Of a DNA stretch of 64,000 bases, positions 10,601 through 21,563 are shown in pieces. This stretch comes from Membranipora membranacea (lineage: Eukaryota > Bryozoa > Gymnolaemata > Cheilostomatida > Membraniporidae): contig OU612071.1 in NCBI GenBank assembly GCA_914767715.1, forward strand, positions 4,898,001 through 4,962,000. Reading direction: 5' to 3'. The notes beneath the pieces are model-generated. The model saw only the letters and a program-made list of their open reading frames with translations. It did no database searches and was not told the origin of the DNA. A program made the position numbers and the translations under genes. How positions within the stretch are numbered: the first letter of the stretch is position 1; the number at the start of each line of letters is the position of its first letter.

Positions 10601-13600
10601 GGCATAATGCATAGTGCATTATGTATAGTGCATAATGCACAGTACATTATGCACTATACATAATTAACTATGCATAATGCACAGTGCATTACATAGTGCA
10701 TAGCGCGTCGGCCTAATACCATGTGCAGACTAAGACTACCCTAGACTAAGTCTGGAAGTATTATTACCTTACATGCTTTACATGCGTTGACTCCATACAA
10801 CATACTAAGTTCATGGTATATAATGCATAGTGCATACCAAGTCTGAACCATAGACTTAATATACTATTAAGTAGTATATTAAGTCTATGGTCTGAACCCA
10901 GACCAGTAGTATCTTACCTTGCATGCTTCACATGTGTTGACACCATAGTGCAGACCGCTGGCTTTCTCACCACATATTCTACACGGAGGAAGTAACTTTG
11001 CTTTCTTCACCTTTGGCCCTTTCTCAACATCTGCAAAAATATGTATATAATTGCAAATATTTAGATCACTGCTCTTCAAAAAAAACTAAATACATTTAGT
11101 ATTTATGTTTATTTTGCTCTTGTTTGATAGTCAGAGAACAGGCTCCCTGTGGCACAACAGTTCGGTAAGGTGGCAGGTACAGAGATTTCAGAGAAGTTCC
11201 CATGATGAAGTATTTGCAAGATTGGAAAATGGCATCAGGCCTAAATAATCTACACACATTTTTGTAAATAATATTCAAAAGCTCTGATCCGGCTAACTGG
11301 ATAGCGTTTGTGCCTGGATTTTTAGAGCATTCCGCAGGGAGTTCTGTCCAACCAGTGGCTTAAAAAGATCATCTACATGAATGAATTACTGAAAATCAAT
11401 CTTGAGTAGGTGTTTGCGTACTGTCAACAAGATGGATTAAATACTGCACTCACACTCTAAAGGGCTATTCATATGTACAGTAACTAAGTACCCTGTATAA
11501 TATTATGATGGGAATTGGTATAATATTACCAAAAAAACGGATAAGACTGACCTTGGAGTGCCCTGACAGATCGATAAAAATGCTGAAGCCATTGAATGTT
11601 TGTCTTATAGAGTTTGTAAAGAGTGCAGGTAACATATTAAATATTATACCTGCCCAATAAAAATGGTCGTCTGATTCATTCCAGATTGTTCATGGAGACT
11701 TGAGAGTGAGATTTTTAGTGTATGGGTGCACATGTACTGATAAATCAGAGAATATCCCGTAGCACAATTTTACAGCTATCTGGGAACCTAGATCAATGGA
11801 CCCATGGAACATGCCAGGATTAAGATGCATTGGGAACCATTTTCAACAGGTGGACGCCAGGTCCAAACTGCATTGTGAGAACGATTCAATAGGAGAAAGC
11901 CAAGGTTAATTGCATGGTGGGAACTATTTTAACATGCGCTGCCAAGGGTCAGCTTATTACTCAGAGGGGAATGACCACACCCCCTAGTATGTCTGTGACA
12001 TAGCTAGTTACTAGCCCTGTAACTTCTCTCATTTGTGAGGTAGACCTGCATCAGTGAAGTGATAGTCAGACACTCACACAAGGTGGGGGGGGGACAGAGC
12101 TGAGCACCAAAGGCAGATATCAGTAACAAGTTGGTTTGGAGGAGTTTCGTCTGAAATCCAAGGAAGCACTTTGCAACAAGTTTCTCGGGTTGTTTACGAA
12201 GAGTTCAGCGTACAACCTTATATTATGATATGGTACGATCATGCCCGCATGTGACATTTTACACAAGATAAAATATCTCAACACGGTAGGACAAGTTGTG
12301 TACGATAATAGAATATATCATCTTTAGTCTGAGATAAGAAAGGCAGTATGGAGCCAAGGTCCACATGGTATGATCAAGTCAACAGCATCTGGTGATATTT
12401 CCATCAAGACAACACGAGACAACTACATGTGATCAGAGCAGTATAGCTTTTATGCTTACCATAAACAAATAAATACTATATGCTATATATATATTATATT
12501 AGCATTATATGTCATCTTCTATTACAAAGTTATGTGTGATATACAAATACTACTACACTGTCATAGGACCTAACATCACCCCAAGATCAGTTGCATGGGG
12601 CGTTCAAGGCCATCATTATGTCATTTTTATAGTAATGATGATCACTCTAACAGCCCTGGTATTCAATGACAGCTATGGCATTTAATTATAGATTACAGAG
12701 TTTGACCTATATCACTTGACCTAAATTAGATTCATTTTTTGGATGCAGGCAGTTTTGCGTCTTCTGCTGGCATTGGCATCCCCCTACCAACCAGACCCCT
12801 TCCACCAAGCTACCCAAGCTGTGGAATGCAAGTACCAGCAGTTAGGGTAGGACATGGGATGCTCGGGTATAGCGTGCTATTCCCAGGTCTATGGCTTTTT
12901 GGGGCTTAATAATTTGCAGCTTCGATAGCTTCTAAGAGCTTGCCAATCAACAAACCTTATTCTTGCTAAAAGTTCATTGGCATTTTAATAGGCCTAGTCT
13001 AGGATGATGATGAAGTATACTGTCTGACTAAAATTATACATGATTTTTCATACACAAATGTCTCAACTGCTATCATGTAAAATTTAAACCGTTTTTCAAG
13101 TTGTATATGCCGGACGAAGCACTCAAGCCTGCAAAACACACTGTCACAGCTTTTACAAGCACCTTGCAAGAGTTTCACTACTGTTGAGATTTTTTTAATT
13201 TATTTGGGAATCAAATTTCATTTTTGCAGTCATGTATCAGTTGTTCGGCAAACTGTTATCTATTTTTTAAGGTTATAGGAAGCACAAAGTAATCATAAAA
13301 TATTTCACCCTCAGATGAGGATTGAACCCACCACAAGGTCATTGGAGTTAAGATAATATATGTATAAAGGCTACCTTATCCAGTCATTGTCCTAACTATT
13401 TATGACAAGTTATTATCGTAAATAACGCCAAAAACAAGCCCACTTTTTGCATTGCATGATTATGATATCATGATAACAGCAATGACTATTTATAATCTTT
13501 GATAACAGGAATGCCACCCTGCAAATTAATCAATAAATTATTTGGTTACATTGTGGCCTATAATACCGGTCAGTGAACATAATCTCAGCCTGAACCAGTA

Positions 13601-15114
13601 TACGCTGACCTGAAAGTCATCCGATCTTGAAAAACCTAGGGCTGAGCCAGTCAACAGAAAATATCAACTCAACATGCCAGGCACAAGTAATCTTATCATA
13701 CTATTACTTCGATAATGGCTTGTATATGTTATCAGACCATAACCTATCAGATAACAGATATTGGACTGATACCAGACTAGAAACCTGATTTTGCACGCTG
13801 CAGTAACTACTGGCTTTCCAAGTTCACTCTCTATGTCAATGAAAAATGCAGGCCTCACATTTATATCAAGTGGCATATTTCTAGGAACCTTTTGTTTGCC
13901 CACCCCTAGACATGTAAAATTGTGGAGAGCAGATAAGTGTTTTATCAGCTGATGGGCCACCTCACATGAACAAACAAAACCATGTGTATGTCTGTGTCAT
14001 GTCTATGCAATCACTATCTGTGTGTGGGTGATCCCTTATCTATCCCCAACTGTTAGTACTTTAGCCTCTAAACATCTACCTACACTTCATTCAACTGAAA
14101 AGTGTGCGTGCACAGATCAATGGTACAACGTTTATTGCAAAAACATGGCCAATTTGTTCTAATTGAATGTTATTCATTCATTCAAATCTGGGAAGTCTGC
14201 ACTTTGTAAACAGAAATTTTATAAGAATTTGAGTAGGTTGGTTTCAATAATTGTTCATTGACAGAAACAGGAGACCTGAAAATTGATAGAAGGAGAATGC
14301 CTTACCTTGTCAACAAGAAATGTGAAATCATTTCAGAATAATAGACAATGATTATGATGTGCTGGACAGAGGACCTGTACGGTAGCCCGCAATTTGCTCC
14401 ATCAATTTTTTGAATGGGCTGATTAAAGATTGAGCACACGCCCCCAACCATGGGATGTCTCTAAGATCTAAGAACAAGACTTGCGCTATGACTTACCCTT
14501 TTTTAAAACTAATAGCTTGACGCGGATGAAACCATAGAGATGACCGTCTCATAGATAAGACCAGTCCCAGAGCAAGGAGAAGGCATATTTTACCCGGCAC
14601 TCTTTTGCAAACTTCCATGACTGACATGACAAGGCATATAATAGAGCCAGCTACCCTAGAGGACAAGTCAAGTAGGAGGAAAACTTGGCCGGCCATCTTC
14701 GGCTCAAAATAGTGAAATTCATTGTTAGCTAACCTCAATGGATTGTACAAACTCGCTCCTTAGTTAGTACGAAACTAGTGCTAGCTTACATTAAGTCACT
14801 CCCAAACTAGCCAAACTAACCTCTAGCTAATATTAAGTCACTCCCAAACTAGCCAAACTAACCTCTAGCTAATATTTACTCCTCTAGGGACCTACCTGCT
14901 GCCGTAGATGACACAATGCAATCTGGTTCTACTTTGACGGCTCTCTGCACAGGTTCCATCTTGACTGCGCTGTCATCGTATCGGGTAATGCTATCTAATA
15001 CAGTGATGTCACCCTTAAAGTCTCCGGATCCATCATCACAGCCCTGAGTCCAGTTAGGTGAAGTAGTGGACTCACACACTCCATCTGAGCTTAAGCTCAT
15101 CGCTCTTTGTACGT
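7530..15114 (-). CDS. Nuclear receptor (DNA-binding domain and part of A/B region), partial
   Basis: Three minus-strand exons join in phase: 14896-15114 (A/B region), 10918-11030 (zinc finger 1) and 7530-7671 (zinc finger 2). Finger 1 reads [21 protein letters not shown] and finger 2 has the C-x5-C-x9-C-x2-C pattern ending in CRYQKCL, so all eight zinc-binding cysteines are present. The intron falls between CEACK and GFFRR. This is a ligand-type nuclear receptor, a DNA-binding transcription factor acting in the nucleus. The P-box is CEACK, where most families have CEGCK; ERR-type receptors also have Ala there but continue AFFKR, whereas this one continues GFFRR. Finger similarity suggests an NR1-like invertebrate receptor, but I cannot assign the subfamily. 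The start codon and 5' exons were not found, and the ligand-binding domain is uncertain (see 1935-3830). Introns hold many small repeats. Confidence 0.88.
8235..8340. repeat. GGAGTTGCTCCCC-family MITE, best-preserved copy
   Basis: Starts agtttggtccatttg...ggagttgctcccc and ends ggggagcaacc...caggcaaactggatcaaact, the imperfect reverse complement. This makes a terminal-inverted-repeat element of about 106 bp with no coding capacity. Confidence 0.7.
8497..8575. repeat. Hairpin element, GGTAGTAGCATT family, copy 1
   Basis: Ends ctggtagtagcatttcattg...caaccac and gtggttg...caatgaaatgatactaccag are near-perfect complements, so the 79-bp segment folds into one stem-loop. A relative lies at 35569-35627. 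Confidence 0.7.
8690..8812. repeat. GGAGTTGCTCCCC-family MITE copy
   Basis: Begins atgatcaaatttgcccgc and ends gggggcaactgcaaatgcag...gttggatcat, the same arms in diverged form. Confidence 0.6.
9960..10078. repeat. GGAGTTGCTCCCC-family MITE copy, diverged
   Basis: Contains aaggggagcacctccgtaat and outer sequence similar to the family, weaker than the other copies. Confidence 0.4.
10140..10232 (+). repeat. Single arm of the large foldback element family
   Basis: The segment ttataagcggttttcaagat...ggagagaggacaactccgaattgag...aaactgtcta matches the right arm of the foldback at 41498-42013. Confidence 0.7.
10517..10540 (-). pseudogene. Partial copy of zinc-finger-1 exon end plus donor
   Basis: On the minus strand this reads VNACEACK followed by gtaata, a copy of the last eight codons and splice donor of the exon at 10918-11030. 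The flanking intron bases (accaagtctggtagtagtat) are also shared with the real exon's downstream flank. Confidence 0.7.
10561..10705. repeat. Degenerate tandem repeat of CATAATGCATAGTGCAT type
   Basis: Alternating variants of cataatgcatagtgcat fill about 145 bp between the two exon-tail copies; the motif recurs at 10815-10836. Many units are self-complementary (TGCATTATGCA). Confidence 0.7.
10768..10795 (-). pseudogene. Second partial copy of zinc-finger-1 exon end plus donor
   Basis: The minus strand reads GVNACKACK then gtaata: the same exon tail, more diverged (the first Glu codon has become Lys). It is flanked by the same intronic sequence, with loose tandem spacing to the copies at 10517 and 10918. 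Confidence 0.7.
10849..10889. mobile_element. 41-bp palindromic mini-insertion with 8-bp target duplication
   Basis: Arms CATAGACTTAATATACTA and its exact complement, 18 bp each, surround a 5-bp centre. It is bracketed by direct repeats GTCTGAAC at 10841-10848 and 10890-10897. It lies 28 bp downstream of the zinc-finger-1 donor site of the receptor. Confidence 0.82.
10918..11030 (-). CDS. Nuclear receptor exon: zinc finger 1
   Basis: 113-nt exon. The acceptor is tttttgcag and the donor is AAG/gtaaga. It encodes a basic leader ([13 protein letters not shown]) and the first C4 zinc module through CEACK, and enters at phase 1 from the A/B exon. Degenerate copies of its last 24-28 bases plus the donor lie downstream in the intron at 10768-10795 and 10517-10540. 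Confidence 0.93.
14497..14700 (-). other. Candidate alternative first exon of the receptor
   Basis: Minus strand: CCGAAGATGGCCGGCC (a strong translation-start context that also resembles a YY1-type AAGATGGC core) opens a frame of 68 residues. It runs to AAAAAAGG/gtaagt at 14495-14496. The frame would leave phase 2, which does not match the phase-1 entry of the zinc-finger-1 exon. If used it is probably untranslated or a short upstream frame. Confidence 0.25.
14781..14876. repeat. Tandem duplication next to the A/B exon
   Basis: About two and a half copies of a roughly 46-bp unit containing aagtcactcccaaactagcc lie immediately downstream, on the minus strand, of the A/B exon donor. Confidence 0.75.
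14896..15114 (-). CDS. Nuclear receptor exon: A/B region with two SUMO-type motifs
   Basis: 219-nt exon, phase 1 at both ends, bounded by an acceptor reading cattgacag and a donor CAG/gtaggt. It encodes an acidic, Ser/Thr-rich stretch typical of a receptor A/B region and ends with closely spaced VKMEP and VKVEP, both fitting the SUMO consensus hydrophobic-K-x-E. It joins in frame to the zinc-finger-1 exon (GCA GCA G / AT GTT). An in-frame ATG lies seven codons into the exon, so translation could start here, but the acceptor suggests an upstream exon. Confidence 0.75.
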
Positions 15115-16889
15115 CTGTCAATGAAAGTAGAGTGTGATCAGACGCGGACTAACAGATCTCCCAACAGCATAATTTCAATCAAATTTTTGCTGTCACGCCT
15201 AAAGTTTACTTGTAAAACTTTGTCCCATTGATAGAGGAAAGGAAAGAGTGTAAACATAGACAAGAGACTATCTGCAGACTTTGTTGTGAAAGTTGTTAAC
15301 ACTCACTGACCAATGTGGGAATTTGTAATTATCGCAGTGGTCATAGATTAATCTTTTAAGTGCTAGTCTGAGCCACTGACATTGCCTGTATGCCACAAAT
15401 ATTCATTATACCAGGTTGCGTGCAGTCCTAACCTGTGTGGTAGAGCAACCTAGTGGTCTGGGTTTGGTGTACCACTATCCACTGGTTGATAGTGGATGGG
15501 TTCGACATGCAACCTTACCTCTACCTCTTGGAGCACGCACAAGAATTTATATTTCAAATATATGAGCCATAGTAGAAGCTTCACTTTGAATTGAACTTAG
15601 GTTGAACCTCTCATCAGGAGTCCATTGACCCAAACCAAGACCCCCTTAATCTTAGGTGGTCTTACAGGGATTTGTATTCTGTTCAAAGTTTGAATAAATC
15701 GTGTTCAATAATTCAGCTATTCTACCTAAATAATTGATAAACCAGGGGTAAATGAGAGGGGTTTTTTGAGTCATGGCTGGTCTTTTTAGTTCAAAATAGA
15801 GCCTATGACAGAACCTTGTAACCCAACCTCTGCCACTGGCTATCTAATGCAGTTGGCCAAGGAGGAGTCGGATTTTCTCAGTGAAACATAAATAATAAAA
15901 TACCCAAATATTTTAGATGTTTATATTGAGTCTGAGGTTTTGACGTCATTCAGGAAAAATTTTTAACTCAGTATCTCCAGCAATAAAGACAACTGAATTG
16001 CTCTTTTGTGTTGACATAAATTGAGTGCTAAGTGTTTGGCTCAGTAAGCGATCAGGACAATTATCTAATCTTGGAACAATTCCTTTGTCTATTCTTTAAT
16101 CCCTTAATGACCGACTGCAGCTGGTTGATTTTAGCTTAGGTTATGACAGGGGAATAATGCTAAACCCTCGTCCCTCAAGAACAGAATAGCCTTAAATGTC
16201 TCAAGTCCTTCTAAATTATTCATCTTTTGTCTTATAAAATGTAAATTTATAAATAGATCAGATAATTGTTAATAAAATCAATGCCTCTTTCCTGACCACT
16301 TTATCATGGCTAGACATGACCTTGAAAATTCAGTACTGATGCACTTTGTTGGTACTGTTAATATGAGCTAATGCATCTAATTTGAGGTTTGACGGTTTGA
16401 CGGTTTGACGTGGAAACCCTAGGGGATTCCATAGGCATGACCAGTTTCATTTGCCATATATTTGACCTTTCGCTGCACAATGAGCCTTGAGTCTGCATCA
16501 AGCAAGCAAAAATGGTGCAAGTTACCAACCTGAAAGAAACTTATCCATAGCTAACAATATATGCTGCCCACTCCAAGATGTACTCCTTGTTGTATCAGAA
16601 TTATGCAAAAATTAGGTGGGACAGCTAATCCAATAATCGCCTGGGGTGTAGACCTATACAAGTGCTGCAGTTTTGCATGATCCAAATGGACGATTGAATA
16701 GCGAGTAAAGTACTGAGGCCTCGCAGCTGTGTGATATATATATATCCGCTGATAATGGCCGCTCGCTGAGTACCTATTGGTCATTTTATTGATTACCTAT
16801 GAATGGTTTGGCTTTTTTATCAGTGCCTTGTTCAAACAATGTCTAATATGAAATCCGGCCATACAAGCGAGCCAGAATTCCCATGTAAT

Positions 16890-17115
16890 TCATGCCTGTA
16901 GTTCTAGAGGAGACAGGACGACACCCCCCCCCCTCGAAAGCTAAATACAGTGGCCTAAAAACGCTATGATTGAGTAATCCATGTCAGAATCGGCTCCTCC
17001 GGGATTTCCATTTGGTAATTAAATGAGCTTAAAGCACCCTCCTGGTGATACTTCAGGCTCGCCAAAGACTTTTGCATCCCCTACAATTTTTTCTCGACTA
17101 CGGCCCTGTAACCAC
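16890..17115. repeat. Diverged dispersed repeat, copy 1
   Basis: Shares ordered blocks with 28515-28770: gtagttct(a/t)gag, gctaaata, ggcctaaaaac/ggcttgaaaac, aatgtcagaatc / catgtcagaatc, gggatttccatttg / gggacttccatttg, and ctacggccct / ctgcggccct. Confidence 0.5.
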
Positions 17116-20100
17116 ATACAAACACTAACCCCCATATTGGCTGATTTGACATGTATAGTAATGCAAGGCACTCCACAGGCTTTTTATTGTCCTAAGCTAA
17201 TAATAACACTTTTGATAGAGGGTTTTTTGAGGTCCAGCATTATTATAGAGTAATGGACTGGCAAACGAACCTGCTGTAAGATGTGTAAATATTTACATTC
17301 TTAAATTAAAAGCCGCTGTGTGCTGGCTAATAATAATAGGCCTAACACTGTACTACCCACAGAGATACTGGCCAGCCAGGTATAGACGCAGCAAAATGCT
17401 AATGCGATACAAATTTCAAGCTACAAATGTTATGCCTCGCTGTATCGTATTGCTTTTGAAGTTCAACTATTTTTAATTTTAGTAGCTCATATTCGTGCCT
17501 GCCTGCTTCTCCAAGCGGCGGATTACGTACAACATTGTGCCGTATGCTTCATTTTTCCTCCCTTTCCTTTTCGAATCCCCTGCATAACCTAACAATTAAA
17601 AGACCAATTTTCCCTTGATGAAACAGCAAAGTTTCCAAATTAAGACATTTATTGTAGCATGAGCTAACCAAGTTTTTTTTTTAACTGATATCCTGATATA
17701 TGCTGCTGGGAAGCAAGGCATCTCCTGGCACCATGATACATCGTTACACGATGCTTCTTTACTCATCTCAACCTAAGCGTAAGTATTAACACCATGTTTG
17801 AAACCATTCGAATTATAAAAATATTAATCAATAATAACTGATTTAAATAATCTCATTCCAGAATTTCACCCCCAGGGTGAACTGCGATGGGAATACATTG
17901 TACTGGAGAGCACTATGAGTTTCAAAAGCTGACGATCAATCTGAAATCCTCATGATGTTTACTGAAGAGCTCAGGTGTAACAACACATAGGTCGCTGCAT
18001 TAAATAAAAACCTATCAACCATCTCATATATAGCGTAATGCTACATGAACTCTTTTTTTATTGCTCATTAATCCTGATGTGAGGGCTCCTTAAATGACAA
18101 ATTCATCTACCTCAAGGTTGGGTGACTGCAGGTCATTTGACAAATTGTCCTTCAACGCATTTTATCATTTATCACCACTGTCCGGAGTGAGTGCTACTAA
18201 CGGGAAGCTGGAAAAAATCTTCTACCCGCGCAGCGCCTTCAGGCATGTATGGGCACTTATAGTGGTCAATGATGGGCATTAATGTCCACTAAAAACTTGC
18301 GCAGATTCTCATTTTATGTTAATCGAGACCACAGAAAAAGTTTCTAGAGTGGCCTACAGTGATCATAGCACACCATGATTCTTTGAATCTCTATGTTCAT
18401 TATCCTATATCAATATACCCACTTTAAACTGCTTGTCTGAGAATAGACTGACATGCTGCGCTGGGTCAATACCACACATCTCGGCCTAAGTGGTACACAG
18501 AATGGTCGTTCACACCAACATCAGGTAACATTGTTGAGGCACAGAATTGAGCAGATTTTTCTCTCAGGAGCATTAGCTCTAACTGCTGTAAATCACATGC
18601 CATCGGATTACACCACTCTTGCCCCTGACGCTTACAGTACAAATTATACTGACCAACAGAAAGTATCTCCCTGTAAAGTCATATAGTTCAAACCATCCCT
18701 GGGATCAAAGGCCTACACGAGTGCAATAATCACTAGGAAATGGTGTCTTCAAGTTTTCAAATACTCAGGTGTCCTTTCTTGTCACATAGCATGGATCCAT
18801 CTTAAACTTTCTTCAGTTTAAATTTACCTAGACATAGGTCCTAAGAGATGGGTTCCCTTCCAAACAGTGAACAATGAAATCGGAAAGTTAACCCATATTG
18901 ATAATAAGAATGTTCATATCCATCACATCCAATCAATGGTTTTCCGATTAACTTTTTCAAAGGGCTCATGCAAGGAGTAAAAAATTATTACTCCCTGGCT
19001 CATCACAGAAAGAGTGTATTTGTTTAACCCTGGTAAGGTTACAGCCAAGCATTTTGAGGTCGTAGTTCCCTACTTTGCATTCCTGCTTGGCTAGGAGCGG
19101 ATATGCTGTGCCGGGAGTTGGATCCCTTGGCATAGTGGTCTTTGAATAGTGAAGCGATCTACAGATTTTGGATTGATTATTGTTTAATTTGAGCATCCCC
19201 AACTAAACTTGAGGCAAATGATGATGTATTAAAACAAAACAATCTCCTCTTTTAATTAATGTGGTTTATTTGTCTGACCACAATGGTCTGACCATTCTCC
19301 ATGGCCTGACTAAGAAATTTAAGCCTTGGGATTCTTAAAATCCTACTATGATTATCCTGGGCTTGGATAGCAAGTTATGGGGTATCATAATATTCATTGA
19401 TAATCAAACAAATAAGAGAATAATAATGGCAATGAATAACAACTTTGTTTCGAATCAATGAATAACAAACTCCAAGCTCTAGTTTGGTTGAGTTGTAGCA
19501 AGCAAGCTGTTACTCCTTGGTTGTAGCCTGTACTGTTACTGTAGCTTGTTAAGACAGGCTAGTTGAGTTGTAAATCTGTCTCATCTAAATTCGTATGTAT
19601 ATAAACTCACATGTCAAATTGAAAGATCTAGCAGTAACCAATGTTGATTTGACTGACAACTTTCCTCTTTACTTTGAAGATCATTTCTCACAAATATCAT
19701 CAGACAAAAACAAGAATGTCAGAATTGTGCTGCAGCAAGCTTTTGCAGTTGTACAAACATTATTACCCCAGCGAGTCAAATTATTTTATCTTTGAAAATA
19801 TTCTTGATGTTAGGTTAGTCATGATTGGTTCAATGATTTCTAGCCTTAATTTGATTGGTCAGAAAATTTAAAGGTAAAAGGTTCGAGTAAATTTTAAACA
19901 TGCAGGTAAACTTGCTCACACCAATTCACAAGAATAGAGCATACTGACTCTCGTGATCTGACTGGGCATGTAGATCACTGATAAACTAGGCTATCATTAC
20001 CACAAAGTGGGTGTCGTAAGGCTAAGTATGCATCATGCGTGACTTGAATTTGCGCATGTGCAAGAACAATGAGTTTAGTTTGGGTTCTGATTGCAACTTT

Positions 20101-20770
20101 GGAAAGAGGGAATGGGATACCCCCTGCATAAACTGCTAATCAAATTTAGCTAATAGTGACAATAGAAGATAACTCTTACTAACAAATCCGCACGCATATG
20201 GCAGCGTGCCACCAGAGCAGGTAGCCAATCAGATGGCTTCGGAATTCCGAGGCTCAATTTTGCAGAGATAAGCTCATGCCCAGAGCTGAGCATGCGCAGA
20301 ATGAGAATAGAGAGTGTTGATAAACATTAGTTCCATCAGGGAGAATGGTTCCATGTTGTCAGTCTTTCCAGATGGTTGAAAAATGTTCGAATTTATGTTT
20401 GCTGCTGAACATATAGAACTATATATCAATAATTGTGATCTACCGACCCTACGTTGCAGACCCGGAACGGAGACGGACAGACGAGATGACATATTGCCAC
20501 AACCTTTTCTCACAGCAGAAGTTGGCGATTAACCTTCAAGTACCAAGTAAGTAATTGAAAAAAGTGGGGTGTTCATGGATGATTGTTTACACACATACAT
20601 GACTGCAGCTATGAGTTATGGGCTTGTGGCCCAGTGAAAGTTTGTTTGGGATTTGAGCAACAATCTTCCATCAGACCAATTCAGACCTCCTTGGTCAAAC
20701 TCAATAGAAGGAGTTCAGTGATGAAGTACCAATAAAGCAACTCCATCAAGGAACTCTATCATGGGTCAGG

Positions 20771-20905
20771 GATCAGGGATATCTCAGTTGGTAGAGCGCC
20801 GGAATCTTGACCGCAAGGTCATGGGTTCGATCCTCAGTGGTGCCCGTTGGTGCAAACTCCTGATTTGACCGTCGCTGGTCATTTACCCTAACCGACCTCA
20901 AAAAC
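20771..20905 (+). mobile_element. tRNA-derived SINE
   Basis: The head has A-box-like tatctcagttggtagagcg and B-box-like gggttcgatcc, followed by a non-tRNA body (ttaccctaaccgacctc). It is not a functional tRNA because the anticodon arm does not fold well. Confidence 0.65.
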
Positions 20906-21429
20906 TTAATACGTTCTTTCCCCAACCAGTTGTCTAAAGTCACGATTCAATACCAAACCAGGAAAGTTCTATCCCTACCATTAGCTCACTGCTATAAGTC
21001 CCCTCCCCAAAGTTTAGCCAGGTACCCCATCATTAGTGAAACCCTGTTAACCCTGTTGCTGACATGGTACAATATATTGATTGCTGGTTCTATCTACAAT
21101 GTCAGTATCTTCAGCAGACATTTTACAATCACAATATACATGCTTGCATGCATCATTATCGAGTATGTTTAGAGTTAGACGATGAGAAATCATCACGCAT
21201 AGCATAGAACAGGTCTGTACGCTCTGTCACAGAGACACAGAGGAGGACTGTGAATGTAGGATTGAAGTATGTAGTATTTTAGTAGTCACAGTAATATTGA
21301 TGATGATGGTATTTACTTTATAGGGCTATACATCAAGCAATGTGGGTTAAAGCAAACGAGACAAACATCCTGCTTCAAACAGAGATTCTCTGTTATTATT
21401 AGTGTTGTTTAAACCATAAGTTTCTGTGT

Positions 21430-21563
21430 GAGTTTGAAGACTGAGAGATAAAGCGGCCTTTAGTACGCGGCCGCCTTATTTAGCGGTCATTTTCTCTCTG
21501 TTTGCAGGCTGGGTCACAGAGACGTAGATGAGGTTCTCTAACCAACTGAGCTACCTCCTACTA
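21430..21563 (-). mobile_element. tRNA-derived SINE, truncated
   Basis: Ends ctaaccaactgagctacctcctac (reverse A box). Its body (gcggccgcc...tctctctgtttgcaggc) is shared with the longer copy at 31950-32193. Confidence 0.6.

Noticed and set aside
12752-12832. Possible plus-strand exon ([20 protein letters not shown])
   Set aside because: It has an acceptor and a gt but no partner exons on the plus strand here, and an in-frame stop follows shortly.
20274-20513. Receptor 5' coding exon on the minus strand (MEPFSLMELM...)
   Set aside because: No usable donor in frame. The GCATGCGCAG motifs suggest a promoter region instead, but this is not proven.
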